A program made the position numbers and the translations under genes. The notes below the pieces were generated by a model. It did not search any database. It was not told the DNA's origin and was given only the letters and a program-made list of their open reading frames with translations. Positions 36,062 through 44,402 of a DNA stretch of 64,000 nucleotides are shown piece by piece. Numbering within the stretch: position 1 is the stretch's first letter; the number at the start of each line of letters is the position of its first letter. The DNA lies in contig CAJTBO010000023.1 of assembly GCA_910573755.1 (NCBI GenBank), positions 1-64,000 of the forward strand, read 5' to 3'. The stretch comes from Lachnospiraceae bacterium. Its GTDB lineage: Bacteria; Bacillota; Clostridia; Lachnospirales; Lachnospiraceae.

Positions 36062-37669
36062 ATGTACAGAATCTTACTGGTGGATGATGAGGGGATCGTC
36101 CTGAATTCTCTGGAATTTATCATAGAGAAGAATTTCAGCGGCAGCTATGAAATGGAAACGGCGAAGACAGGACGCGGTGCAATAGAGTCGGCGGAACATT
36201 TCCGTCCGGATATCGTGTTCATGGATATCCAGATGCCGGGAATCAACGGGATCGATGCTATGCGGGAGATCCGTAAATTTTCGCCGAATGTGATCTTTGT
36301 GGTGCTGACCGCCTATGATAAATTTGATTATGCGAAGGAGGCGATAGGCCTCGGCGTGATGGAATATTTGAACAAGCCCGTAAAACAGAAGGTTGTGGTG
36401 GAAGTGATCGGCAGGGCGATGGAAACCATCGACGAAAGGCGGAAAAAACGCAAGGACGATCTGCAGATCAAGGAACGTATGGAAACCGTGATGCCCATTA
36501 TCGAGAACGGTTTTATTTATTCCATTCTGCTGCAGGAGAGGTTTGAGGAGGACATCGAAAATTATAAAAACCTGCTCGGGATCACGGCGAACTGGGGCTA
36601 TATGCTGGCGGTGGTGTTCGGGGACAGGCAGCAGGGAAATTATATGACCAATGCGGTGGGCACCAGTGTCAAAACCCAGATGGACTATTATCCGAAGGTG
36701 CGGGAGATTCTGAAGAATACCTTCCCGGAGGGGATTGTCGGAAATGTGAGCGCAAATAAGATTCCCGTTTTTATGCCGGCAGAAGAACTGAAAATGCCCT
36801 ATAACAAAAGGATTGAGATGATCGAGCAGTCCAGAGAGGCCGTGCGGAGCATGAACAGGGCGACCGGGCTTTCCTTCCGGATCGGTATCGGGGGGGTTGT
36901 AAAACTGAAGGACACCCTGCAGTCCTATGACGGTGCGTTAAAGGCACTGTATTCCACAAAGGGCAGTGTCGCCCATATGGATGACCTGCCGATCGCGGTG
37001 GAATATGAGGAAAATTATCCGGTGGAGACGGAAGAGGCTGTTTTCGAGAAACTGCGGGACGGTAAGATCGAAGAATGTTTGACGCAGACGGATAAGTTTT
37101 TTGACTGGATGGTGAGCCAGTACGGCGACGATGAGATGAGCATCAAGCTGAAGGTGCTGGAGTTTGTGATGAACGGCGAATCCATTATGTACCGCAACGG
37201 CGGACATCTGTACCGTTTTGACAGCAGAAAAAATTATCTGCAGGAAGTTTTTGACATCAAGGGATATGACTTCCTGAAAAAATGGTTTATGGAAAAGATG
37301 AGAAGCGCCGCGTCGACAATGGTGAAGGGCGGCGAGGATCACGCCAACGATTTGATCCGGCAGGCGCAGGAATATATTGACAGCCATTTCCATAAGGACA
37401 TGTCTCTGGATGATATCTCCAGAGAACTGAATATCAGTCCTTATTATTTCAGTAAGCTTTTCAAGGAGGAGACAGGCGAGAACTTCGTGGAATATGTGAC
37501 GGGGCGGCGCATGGAAAGGGCAAAGCATCTGCTGAAGAATCCGGATAAAAGCATTAAGGAGATCTGTGCGGAAGTGGGGTATTCGGACCCGAACTACTTC
37601 AGCCGGATATTCAAAAAGTATCAGGGGGTTTCACCTACGGAGTATAAGGAGAATGTCGGAGGAAATTGA
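36062..37669 (+). CDS. YesN-type response regulator (REC plus AraC HTH)
   Basis: The protein has 535 residues: receiver domain 1-120 with Asp8-Asp9 and phospho-acceptor Asp55 (VFMDIQMPGINGID), a long middle region, and an AraC-type double helix-turn-helix at the end (about 430-533, MSLDDISRELNISPYYFSKLFKEETG and EICAEVGYSDPNYFSRIFKKYQG). It would activate the downstream sugar-binding protein and permease genes, as YesN does for xylFGH in Clostridium. GAGGTGG precedes the ATG. Confidence 0.93.
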   Translation: MYRILLVDDEGIVLNSLEFIIEKNFSGSYEMETAKTGRGAIESAEHFRPDIVFMDIQMPGINGIDAMREIRKFSPNVIFVVLTAYDKFDYAKEAIGLGVMEYLNKPVKQKVVVEVIGRAMETIDERRKKRKDDLQIKERMETVMPIIENGFIYSILLQERFEEDIENYKNLLGITANWGYMLAVVFGDRQQGNYMTNAVGTSVKTQMDYYPKVREILKNTFPEGIVGNVSANKIPVFMPAEELKMPYNKRIEMIEQSREAVRSMNRATGLSFRIGIGGVVKLKDTLQSYDGALKALYSTKGSVAHMDDLPIAVEYEENYPVETEEAVFEKLRDGKIEECLTQTDKFFDWMVSQYGDDEMSIKLKVLEFVMNGESIMYRNGGHLYRFDSRKNYLQEVFDIKGYDFLKKWFMEKMRSAASTMVKGGEDHANDLIRQAQEYIDSHFHKDMSLDDISRELNISPYYFSKLFKEETGENFVEYVTGRRMERAKHLLKNPDKSIKEICAEVGYSDPNYFSRIFKKYQGVSPTEYKENVGGN

Positions 37670-37688
37670 CGGGAGGCCGGGAATTGTT

Positions 37689-38732
37689 ATGAGAAAGAAA
37701 TGGAAAGAATTACCGCTGATTTTGTTATTGTTGATTTTGACGGCCGTATCAGTGATGGGCTGCGGGCAGGCGGCGGGAGAGAATGATGTGGAGGAAGAGG
37801 AGAGCGACGCGGTCCAGATCGGGTTTTCGATGGATTCCTTTCTGATCGAAAGATGGCAGAGGGACAGGGACATATTCGTGTCCAAAGCACAGGAGCTGGG
37901 GGCGGAGGTAAATGTGCAGAATGCCAACGGGGAAGTAAGTAAACAGATATCCCAGATCGAATATTTTATCGAGAAGGAAATGGATGTCATTGTCATTGTG
38001 GCGATAGACGGAGAGACCCTGACGGAAGTGGTGGAAAAGGCGAAAAAGGCGGGGATTAAGGTGATCGCCTATGACAGGCTGATCCTGAATGCGGATGTGG
38101 ATATCTACATCTCCTTTGACAATGAAAAGGTGGGGACGCTGATGGGAGAGTATCTCCGGAAGGCGCTCGGGGATGAAGGGACGATCATCTGTATCAACGG
38201 ATCGCCTGTAGATAATAATGTGACATTTGTGTCAGGAGGGTTTGAAAAAGCGCTGGAGGGGTCCGATATCAGGATTGACAGGGTCGGCTATGCGGATAAC
38301 TGGCTGGCGGAGGTAGGCTTTGATTTTGTCAGCAGTTATCTGGCGGAGGAGAAGGTGCCGGATGCGGTCATGTGCGGCAACGATGATATCGCGACGCAGG
38401 TTGTGAAGGCGCTTTCGGAAAACCGTCTGGCGGGCCAGGTGTATGTAACAGGGCAGGATGCGGATCTGGTAGCCTGTCAGAGGATCGTGGAAGGAACACA
38501 GTATATGACGGTCTATAAGCCTTTGGAGCTGCTTGCCCAGAGCGCGGCGGAAATAGCGGTGGCGATGGCGGAGGGAGAGGTGCCCGAAACAGGGGCGACG
38601 ATTTATAACGGATCTTACGATGTGCCCTTTGAAAAACTCGAACCGGTGGCGGTGACAAAGGAAAATATGGATGAGGTTATCATCGGAAAATATCATCAGA
38701 AGAGTGATGTGTATTTGAATGTACAGGGATAA
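37689..38732 (+). CDS. Xylose-type sugar-binding lipoprotein 1
   Basis: The start at 37689 (GGGAGG upstream) gives 347 residues with a lipobox VMGC after a hydrophobic core. The fold is the D-xylose-binding type: QIGFSMDSFLIERWQRDRDIF, QISQIEYFIEKEMDVIVIVA, VIAYDRLILNADVDIYISFDN and VTGQDADLVACQ. It follows the regulator by 19 bases, so it shares the sensor operon rather than the transporter operon. It may be a second sensor or an alternative receptor for the same permeases. Confidence 0.9.
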   Translation: MRKKWKELPLILLLLILTAVSVMGCGQAAGENDVEEEESDAVQIGFSMDSFLIERWQRDRDIFVSKAQELGAEVNVQNANGEVSKQISQIEYFIEKEMDVIVIVAIDGETLTEVVEKAKKAGIKVIAYDRLILNADVDIYISFDNEKVGTLMGEYLRKALGDEGTIICINGSPVDNNVTFVSGGFEKALEGSDIRIDRVGYADNWLAEVGFDFVSSYLAEEKVPDAVMCGNDDIATQVVKALSENRLAGQVYVTGQDADLVACQRIVEGTQYMTVYKPLELLAQSAAEIAVAMAEGEVPETGATIYNGSYDVPFEKLEPVAVTKENMDEVIIGKYHQKSDVYLNVQG

Positions 38733-38760
38733 ATAGCATTTTTTTGTGGTTAGCACATTT

Positions 38761-38830
38761 TTGACAACAAAAAAATCCAGATTTGTGCATATTGACAAAA
38801 AAAGAACATGAAAAAGTGAAGAAACTGACA
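38761..38830 (+). promoter_or_regulatory. Three phased TGACA repeats upstream of the transporter operon
   Basis: TTGACA occurs at 38761-38766 and 38792-38797, and CTGACA at 38825-38830, spaced 31 and 33 bases, close to three DNA turns. The first two share a wider pattern of GCA-(C/T)AT before and A-rich sequence after. They lie 134-203 bases before the binding-protein start and could be YesN binding sites. No clear minus 10 box was identified. Confidence 0.4.
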
Positions 38831-38963
38831 AGTTAATGCTAGTAAAGCTGTGTTAGAGTAAAAAATGTGAAGAGTATTTTGCAGTGCGGGAGATGTCTGC
38901 AGCAGGAAGATTTCCCGATGTAAAAGATGTTTCACATAAAAAAAGAAAGGGAGGATATTAAAA

Positions 38964-40124
38964 ATGTCCAAAAAGTTACTTAGTGTTTTACTCAGCACAG
39001 CAATGGTAGCAGCTCTCCTTGTGGGATGCGGTAATTCTGCAGCAGAAGAACCCGCAGCAGCTACCGAAGAAGCGGCTCCCGCAGAAGAAGCAGCGGAAGA
39101 GCCCGCAGCAGAGGAAGAAGAAGCGGCTCCCGCGGCAGAATCCAACGGAACAAAAGTTGGTGTTTCCATGCCGACAAAGGATCTGCAGAGATGGAATCAG
39201 GACGGCGCAAACATGGAAGCCGAACTGAAAGCAGCAGGTTACGAAGTTGACCTTCAGTATGCAAACAACGAGCCTCAGACTCAGGTTTCCCAGATCGAAA
39301 ATATGATCTCCAACGGTGCAAACGTACTGGTTATCGCAGCGATCGAAGCATCTTCCTTAGGTGAAGCGCTGGATATGGCTAAAGCAGCTAATATTCCGGT
39401 TGTTGCTTATGACCGTCTTCTGATGAACTCTGACGCGGTTTCCTACTATGCAACATTTGACAACTACAAAGTAGGCCAGGTGCAGGGACAATACATCATT
39501 GATACACTTGATCTTGACAATGCGGACGGTCCTTTCAACCTTGAGATCACAGCAGGTGACCCGGGCGACAACAATGCACCGTTCTTCTACAGCGGCGCTA
39601 TGGATCTGCTTCAGCCTTACATCGACGAGGGTAAGTTGGTAGTAAAATCCGGTCAGACAGCATTTGAAGAAGTAGGTACACCTCAGTGGAAGACAGAGAC
39701 GGCTCAGTCCAGAGCAGATAACATCATCAGTTCCTTCTATGCAGACGGCACAAACATTGATGTATGGCTTTGCTCCAACGACTCCACAGCACTCGGTGTT
39801 GAGACAGCGCTGGCAAACAGCTACAACGGCGAATATCCGATCGTTACCGGTCAGGACTGCGATATTGAGAATACAAAGAACATGATCGCCGGCAAACAGT
39901 CCATGTCCGTATTCAAAGATACACGTACTCTTGCAACTCAGGTTGTTAAGATGGTTGGCCAGATCTTAAACGGCGAAGAAGTAGATGTAAACGATACCGA
40001 GACTTATGACAACGGTACAGGTGTCATTCCTTCTTTCCTCTGCGATCCTGTATTTGCAGATGCAAACAACTACAAAGAGCTTCTGATCGACTCCGGTTAT
40101 TACACAGAGGATCAGCTGCAGTAA
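38964..40124 (+). CDS. xylF: Xylose-type ABC transporter substrate-binding lipoprotein 2
   Basis: The protein has 386 residues. Signal peptide and lipobox LLVGC give Cys22, followed by an Ala/Glu/Pro-rich spacer of about 40 residues and a D-xylose-binding fold (KVGVSMPTKDLQRWNQDGANM, QVSQIENMISNGANVLVIAA, VVAYDRLLMNSDAVSYYATFDN, VTGQDCDIENTKNMI). GGGAGG precedes the ATG. It heads the transporter operon. Three hairpins after its stop fit high expression relative to the ATPase and permeases. The symbol is by family; xylose specificity is inferred. Confidence 0.9.
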   Translation: MSKKLLSVLLSTAMVAALLVGCGNSAAEEPAAATEEAAPAEEAAEEPAAEEEEAAPAAESNGTKVGVSMPTKDLQRWNQDGANMEAELKAAGYEVDLQYANNEPQTQVSQIENMISNGANVLVIAAIEASSLGEALDMAKAANIPVVAYDRLLMNSDAVSYYATFDNYKVGQVQGQYIIDTLDLDNADGPFNLEITAGDPGDNNAPFFYSGAMDLLQPYIDEGKLVVKSGQTAFEEVGTPQWKTETAQSRADNIISSFYADGTNIDVWLCSNDSTALGVETALANSYNGEYPIVTGQDCDIENTKNMIAGKQSMSVFKDTRTLATQVVKMVGQILNGEEVDVNDTETYDNGTGVIPSFLCDPVFADANNYKELLIDSGYYTEDQLQ

Positions 40125-40162
40125 GAGGTTTTGACTCAACTGAAACAGTATAAAGAACAACA

Positions 40163-40278
40163 TACAGGCGGGTTTTTATAACCCGCCTGTACTAAGATAA
40201 GAAGAATTTCTAAGCCATCAAAAGACGATGGCTAAGAAATTCTAAGTCTTATCTAAAAGAACGCATTCTGCGTTCTTT
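40163..40278 (+). promoter_or_regulatory. Triple stem-loop between xylF-like and xylG-like genes
   Basis: Three consecutive hairpins are seen. TACAGGCGGGT/ACCCGCCTGTA (40163-40191) has 11 bp. A long imperfect stem (40195-40254) has outer AGATAAGA/TCTTATCT and inner segments AGAATTTCT/AGAAATTCT and AGCCATC/GATGGCT. AAAGAACGCA/TGCGTTCTTT (40256-40278) has 10 bp and a TTC loop. None is followed by a strong T-run. Such structures commonly protect the binding-protein mRNA from 3-prime decay and lower expression of downstream genes. Confidence 0.65.
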
Positions 40279-40313
40279 GTGAGAGTAATCAATAATGATT
40301 GGAGGGAGTTATT

Positions 40314-41852
40314 TTGGCAAAAGTATTACTTGAGATGAAAAATATTACCAAAACCTTCCCCGGCGTTAAAGCGCTTGACAACGTGAATCTGAAAGTGGAG
40401 GAAGGCGAGATCCATGCTCTGGTAGGGGAAAACGGAGCGGGAAAGTCTACCTTGATGAACGTTTTGAGCGGCATCTATCCTTATGGTTCTTATGAGGGAG
40501 ACATCATCTATAACGGTGAGGTCTGCAAGTTTAATAAGATCAAGGATTCTGAACAGAAGGGGATCGTTATTATCCATCAGGAACTTGCGCTTGTTCCCTA
40601 TATGTCCATCGGTGAGAATATGTTTCTGGGCAATGAGCAGGGAAGAAAGGGTGCGATCGATTGGGATAAGACCTATGCGGAAGCGGATAAATATCTGAAG
40701 ATGGTGGGGTTATCCGAATCTTCCAAAGTACTTGTAAAAGAAATCGGAACCGGTAAGCAGCAGCTTGTGGAGATCGCGAAAGCGCTCGCGAAGAACGCGA
40801 AACTGCTGATCCTGGATGAACCTACATCTTCTTTGAACGAAACCGATTCCAAAGCCCTGCTTGATCTGATGCTGGAATTCAAGAAACAGGGTATGACAAT
40901 GATCATAATATCTCATAAGTTAAACGAGGTGGCTTATGTATCGGATAAGATCACGGTTGTCCGCGACGGCTCCACGATCGAGACGATGGATAAGCATACC
41001 ACGGAGATTTCAGAGGATAGAATCATCAAAGGCATGGTAGGCCGTGAGATCACGGACCGTTTCCCGAAACGCCACGATGTAAAGATCGGCGATGTCAATA
41101 TGGAGGTGAAGGGCTGGACCGTATACCATCCGCTTTATCCGGAGCGGAAAGTGGTGGATAACGTATCCTTTAATGTACATAAGGGCGAAGTGGTCGGCAT
41201 TTACGGCCTGATGGGCGCGGGACGTACGGAGCTGGCGATGAGTATTTTCGGTCAGTCCTACGGGACGGGTATTACCGGAACGCTTATGCTGGGCGGGAAG
41301 GAAATGCATTTAAAAACGCCTCAGGAAGCGATCAAAAACAAACTGGCATATGTGACCGAGGACAGAAAAGGAAACGGACTGGTACTGACCAATTCCATCA
41401 AGATCAATACCTCTCTGGCAAATCTGGACAGCATCAGCAGCCACAAAGTGATCGACAAGGACAAAGAATATCAGATTGCCGAGGAATACAGAGGAAAACT
41501 GAAAACAAAATGCCCTACGGTAGAACAGAACGTGGGAAATCTTTCCGGCGGAAATCAGCAGAAGGTACTGCTCGCGAAATGGATGTTTACCGACCCGGAT
41601 GTGCTGATCCTGGACGAACCCACAAGAGGTATCGATGTCGGCGCGAAATATGAGATCTACTGTATCATCAACGATCTTGTGGCGGCGGGAAAATCCGTGG
41701 TGATGATCTCTTCCGAACTGCCGGAGGTGCTTGGCATGAGCGATCGGATCTATGTTATGAACGCGGCAAGGATCGTCGGGGAACTGAATGCGGAAGAAGC
41801 AACGCAGGAGCTGATCATGAGCAGCATCTTAAAATCAGGAGAGGGGGCATAA
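40314..41852 (+). CDS. xylG: Sugar ABC transporter ATPase with two nucleotide domains
   Basis: The start is TTG 40314 with GGAGGGAG 7 bases upstream, giving 512 residues. Two ABC domains are fused, as in MglA/RbsA/XylG. The first has Walker [10 protein letters not shown] and Walker [16 protein letters not shown]. The second has a degenerate Walker A (GLMGAGRTE), signature [14 protein letters not shown] and Walker [16 protein letters not shown]. It powers the two paralogous permeases that follow, the first only 3 bases downstream. Confidence 0.93.
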   Translation: MAKVLLEMKNITKTFPGVKALDNVNLKVEEGEIHALVGENGAGKSTLMNVLSGIYPYGSYEGDIIYNGEVCKFNKIKDSEQKGIVIIHQELALVPYMSIGENMFLGNEQGRKGAIDWDKTYAEADKYLKMVGLSESSKVLVKEIGTGKQQLVEIAKALAKNAKLLILDEPTSSLNETDSKALLDLMLEFKKQGMTMIIISHKLNEVAYVSDKITVVRDGSTIETMDKHTTEISEDRIIKGMVGREITDRFPKRHDVKIGDVNMEVKGWTVYHPLYPERKVVDNVSFNVHKGEVVGIYGLMGAGRTELAMSIFGQSYGTGITGTLMLGGKEMHLKTPQEAIKNKLAYVTEDRKGNGLVLTNSIKINTSLANLDSISSHKVIDKDKEYQIAEEYRGKLKTKCPTVEQNVGNLSGGNQQKVLLAKWMFTDPDVLILDEPTRGIDVGAKYEIYCIINDLVAAGKSVVMISSELPEVLGMSDRIYVMNAARIVGELNAEEATQELIMSSILKSGEGA

Positions 41853-41855
41853 AAA

Positions 41856-43025
41856 ATGGAAAATATAAAAATTGCAGATGTTTTAAAAAAGTATACCATG
41901 GTCATTGCCCTGATCCTGGTCATTATATTTTTTCAGGTGGGAACAGAGGGAAAAATCCTGTTTGCACAGAATATCAATAACCTGATCTCACAGAACGCCT
42001 ATGTTTTTGTGCTGGCAACCGGTATGCTGCTGTGTATCCTGACCGGCGGCAACATTGACCTTTCGGTCGGTTCTATTGTCTGTTTTGTGGGCGGCATCGG
42101 CGCAGTCATGATGTCGAACGGAAACAATATGATCCTGGCGGTCATTGTGATGCTGGTCATCGGGCTTTTAGTAGGTATGTTTCAGGGGTTCTGGATCGCT
42201 TATATCAAGGTACCGCCGTTCATCGCGACACTGGCGGGCATGTATGCGTTCAGGGGACTGTCGAACGTTGTATTGCAGGGATATGCGGTTTCCGTTACGG
42301 ATACGGCTTTCCTGAATATATTCGGCGGCGGCGCCGAGTGCTATATACCGGACTTTTTCGGCGGCGAAACCATGAATATGACCTGTCTGATCGCAGGCGT
42401 GCTGATTGCGGCAGTTTATATTCTGGTTACGGTGAAAACCAGAATTTCCAGAAAGAAAAAAGGTTATGAGACCGGTTCTCTGACCGGAGACGCGGTGAAG
42501 GCTGTTGTGATCAGCGCCCTGATCATCTGGCTGTTCTACAAGCTGGCAAACTTCAGGGGAATTTCGGCGGCACTGATCTGGATCGCGCTGATCCTGCTGA
42601 TCTACTCTTATATTACAAACAAAACAACGATCGGACGTTATCTGTACGCAGTGGGCGGCAACGAAAAGGCAACCAGGCTTTCCGGTGTCAACACAAAGAG
42701 AGTTTATTTCTTCGCGTATGCCAATATGGGGCTTCTGGCGGGCCTTGCGGGTATTCTGACGATCGCGAGGGCGGCTTCCGCACAGCCCACTTACGGTCAG
42801 GGCTATGAGATGGACGCAATCGCAGCCTGCTTTATCGGCGGCGCTTCCGCATACGGCGGCGTAGGTTCCGTTATGGGGATGGTGGTCGGCGCTACACTGA
42901 TGGGCGTGATCAATCAGGGTATGAGTATCATGGGTATCAACGCAAACTATCAGAGCGTGGTAAAAGGACTGGTTCTTTTGATCGCCATCATCTTTGATGT
43001 GATGTCCAAGAAAGAAAAGAATTAA
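41856..43025 (+). CDS. xylH: Sugar ABC transporter permease 1 (XylH type)
   Basis: The 389-residue BPD_transp_2 family permease has about ten membrane segments. Diagnostic segments are NAYVFVLATGMLLCILTGGNIDLSVGS, KVPPFIATLAGMYAFRGLSN and ASAYGGVGSVMGMVVGATLMGVINQGMSIMG. It starts 3 bases after the ATPase stop. It closely resembles the next gene, so the channel may be a heterodimer instead of the usual homodimer. Confidence 0.92.
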   Translation: MENIKIADVLKKYTMVIALILVIIFFQVGTEGKILFAQNINNLISQNAYVFVLATGMLLCILTGGNIDLSVGSIVCFVGGIGAVMMSNGNNMILAVIVMLVIGLLVGMFQGFWIAYIKVPPFIATLAGMYAFRGLSNVVLQGYAVSVTDTAFLNIFGGGAECYIPDFFGGETMNMTCLIAGVLIAAVYILVTVKTRISRKKKGYETGSLTGDAVKAVVISALIIWLFYKLANFRGISAALIWIALILLIYSYITNKTTIGRYLYAVGGNEKATRLSGVNTKRVYFFAYANMGLLAGLAGILTIARAASAQPTYGQGYEMDAIAACFIGGASAYGGVGSVMGMVVGATLMGVINQGMSIMGINANYQSVVKGLVLLIAIIFDVMSKKEKN

Positions 43026-43042
43026 GGGGGAGGATGAAGAGA

Positions 43043-44212
43043 ATGAAAAATGCTATAACAGTATTGAGAAAAAATACGATGATATTTGTCCTGGTCCTGG
43101 TGTTCCTTTTCTTTACACTGATGACAAAAGGACAGATGTTTACGGCGCTGAACTTTAATGCGCTGATCACACAGAACGCCTATGTATATATTCTGGCAAC
43201 CGGTATGCTGATGTGTATGCTGACCGGCGGCAATATCGACTTGTCCTGCGGCTCCTTTGTCTGCTTTGTGGGAGCTATCGGCGGTATCTGCATGGTGACA
43301 AAGGAAATGGGAACCGGTATATCCATACTGATCATGCTGCTCGTGGGTATTGTGTATGGTTCCATCCTGGGCTTTATCATCGCCTATATGAATATTCCGC
43401 CCTGGATTGCTACCCTTGCGGGCTATCTGGCATTCCGCGGCTGGGCGACGGCGCTGCTGAGCGCAAACAGTTCAACAGGAAGTATCGCGCCGTTTCCGAA
43501 AAGCTATTTGAGCATCTTCTCCGGCAAGATCTTTGAGACGGCGATCGGTGTATTTAATGTGCCCTGCATGGTCATCGGTGTGATTACCTGCGCTGTTGTG
43601 ATCGCGGTTATGATCATGGGAAGAAAGAACAGAGTGAAAAAGGGCTACGAAGTGGAATCTATGGCGGCTATGATCGCCAAAATGGTGATCGCCGTTGCAG
43701 TGATCCTGCTATTTGCCTACAAACTGGCATTTTCCGGCGGGCTTCCCACAGTACTGCTCTGGGTGGTTGCCGTTGTACTGGTCTACCAGTTTATTACATC
43801 CAAGACAACGATCGGCCGTTATTTCTATACGATCGGCGGCAATAAGGAGGCTACAAGGCTTTCCGGTATCGACACAAAGAAGATTATGTTCATGGCGTAC
43901 CTGAATATGGCGGTTCTGACCGTTATCAGCGCCTTTACGGTTGTCGCGAGGTTCCAGGCGGCAAACGCTACGGCGGGAACAAACTTTGAGATGGATGCGA
44001 TCTCTGCCTGCGTGGTGGGCGGCGTTTCCGCATACGGCGGTTCCGGTACAGTGTTCGGCATGGTGGTCGGTGCAACGCTGATCGGCGTGATCAACCTCGG
44101 CATGAGCCTGATGGGTGTGGATGCGAACTGGCAGAGGGTGATCAAAGGCGTCGTACTTCTGGCGGCCGTTGTATTTGAGATTTTAAACAATAAAGACAAA
44201 ATGAAGGATTGA
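43043..44212 (+). CDS. Sugar ABC transporter permease 2 (XylH type paralogue)
   Basis: The start at 43043 is preferred over ATG 43034, which lies directly against GGGGGAGG; the result is 389 residues, the same length as the preceding permease. Equivalent motifs are NAYVYILATGMLMCMLTGGNIDLSCGS, NIPPWIATLAGYLAFRGWAT and VSAYGGSGTVFGMVVGATLIGVINLGMSLMG. The high similarity along the whole length shows a tandem duplication. An intrinsic terminator follows, so this is the last gene of the transporter operon. Confidence 0.92.
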   Translation: MKNAITVLRKNTMIFVLVLVFLFFTLMTKGQMFTALNFNALITQNAYVYILATGMLMCMLTGGNIDLSCGSFVCFVGAIGGICMVTKEMGTGISILIMLLVGIVYGSILGFIIAYMNIPPWIATLAGYLAFRGWATALLSANSSTGSIAPFPKSYLSIFSGKIFETAIGVFNVPCMVIGVITCAVVIAVMIMGRKNRVKKGYEVESMAAMIAKMVIAVAVILLFAYKLAFSGGLPTVLLWVVAVVLVYQFITSKTTIGRYFYTIGGNKEATRLSGIDTKKIMFMAYLNMAVLTVISAFTVVARFQAANATAGTNFEMDAISACVVGGVSAYGGSGTVFGMVVGATLIGVINLGMSLMGVDANWQRVIKGVVLLAAVVFEILNNKDKMKD

Positions 44213-44233
44213 TTACTCTCATAATAAATCAGA

Positions 44234-44271
44234 AAAAGAGGCTGTCCTGCTTCGGCAGGGCGGCTTCTTTT
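44234..44271 (+). terminator. Intrinsic terminator of the sugar transporter operon
   Basis: A 16-bp stem with a few G-T pairs (44235-44250 with 44255-44270) is closed by a TTCG tetraloop (CCTGC-TTCG-GCAGG) and ends in TTCTTTT. It lies 21 bases after the second permease stop. Confidence 0.8.
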
Positions 44272-44402
44272 CACATAAGCCGCTTTTGAACAGAGCGGCT
44301 GTTGTTAGTTTTGACTTTTATAAGTTTTATGGTTAGAATGGATGGTAAGTCTGCCGGTATATTTCGGCAGAACTTTTGACAGGGGAATAAACGGGTAAAA
44401 TT

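Noticed and set aside
38750-39169. Ala/Ser-rich minus-strand open frame
   Set aside because: It is the complement of the Ala/Glu-rich linker of the sugar-binding lipoprotein and has no independent support.
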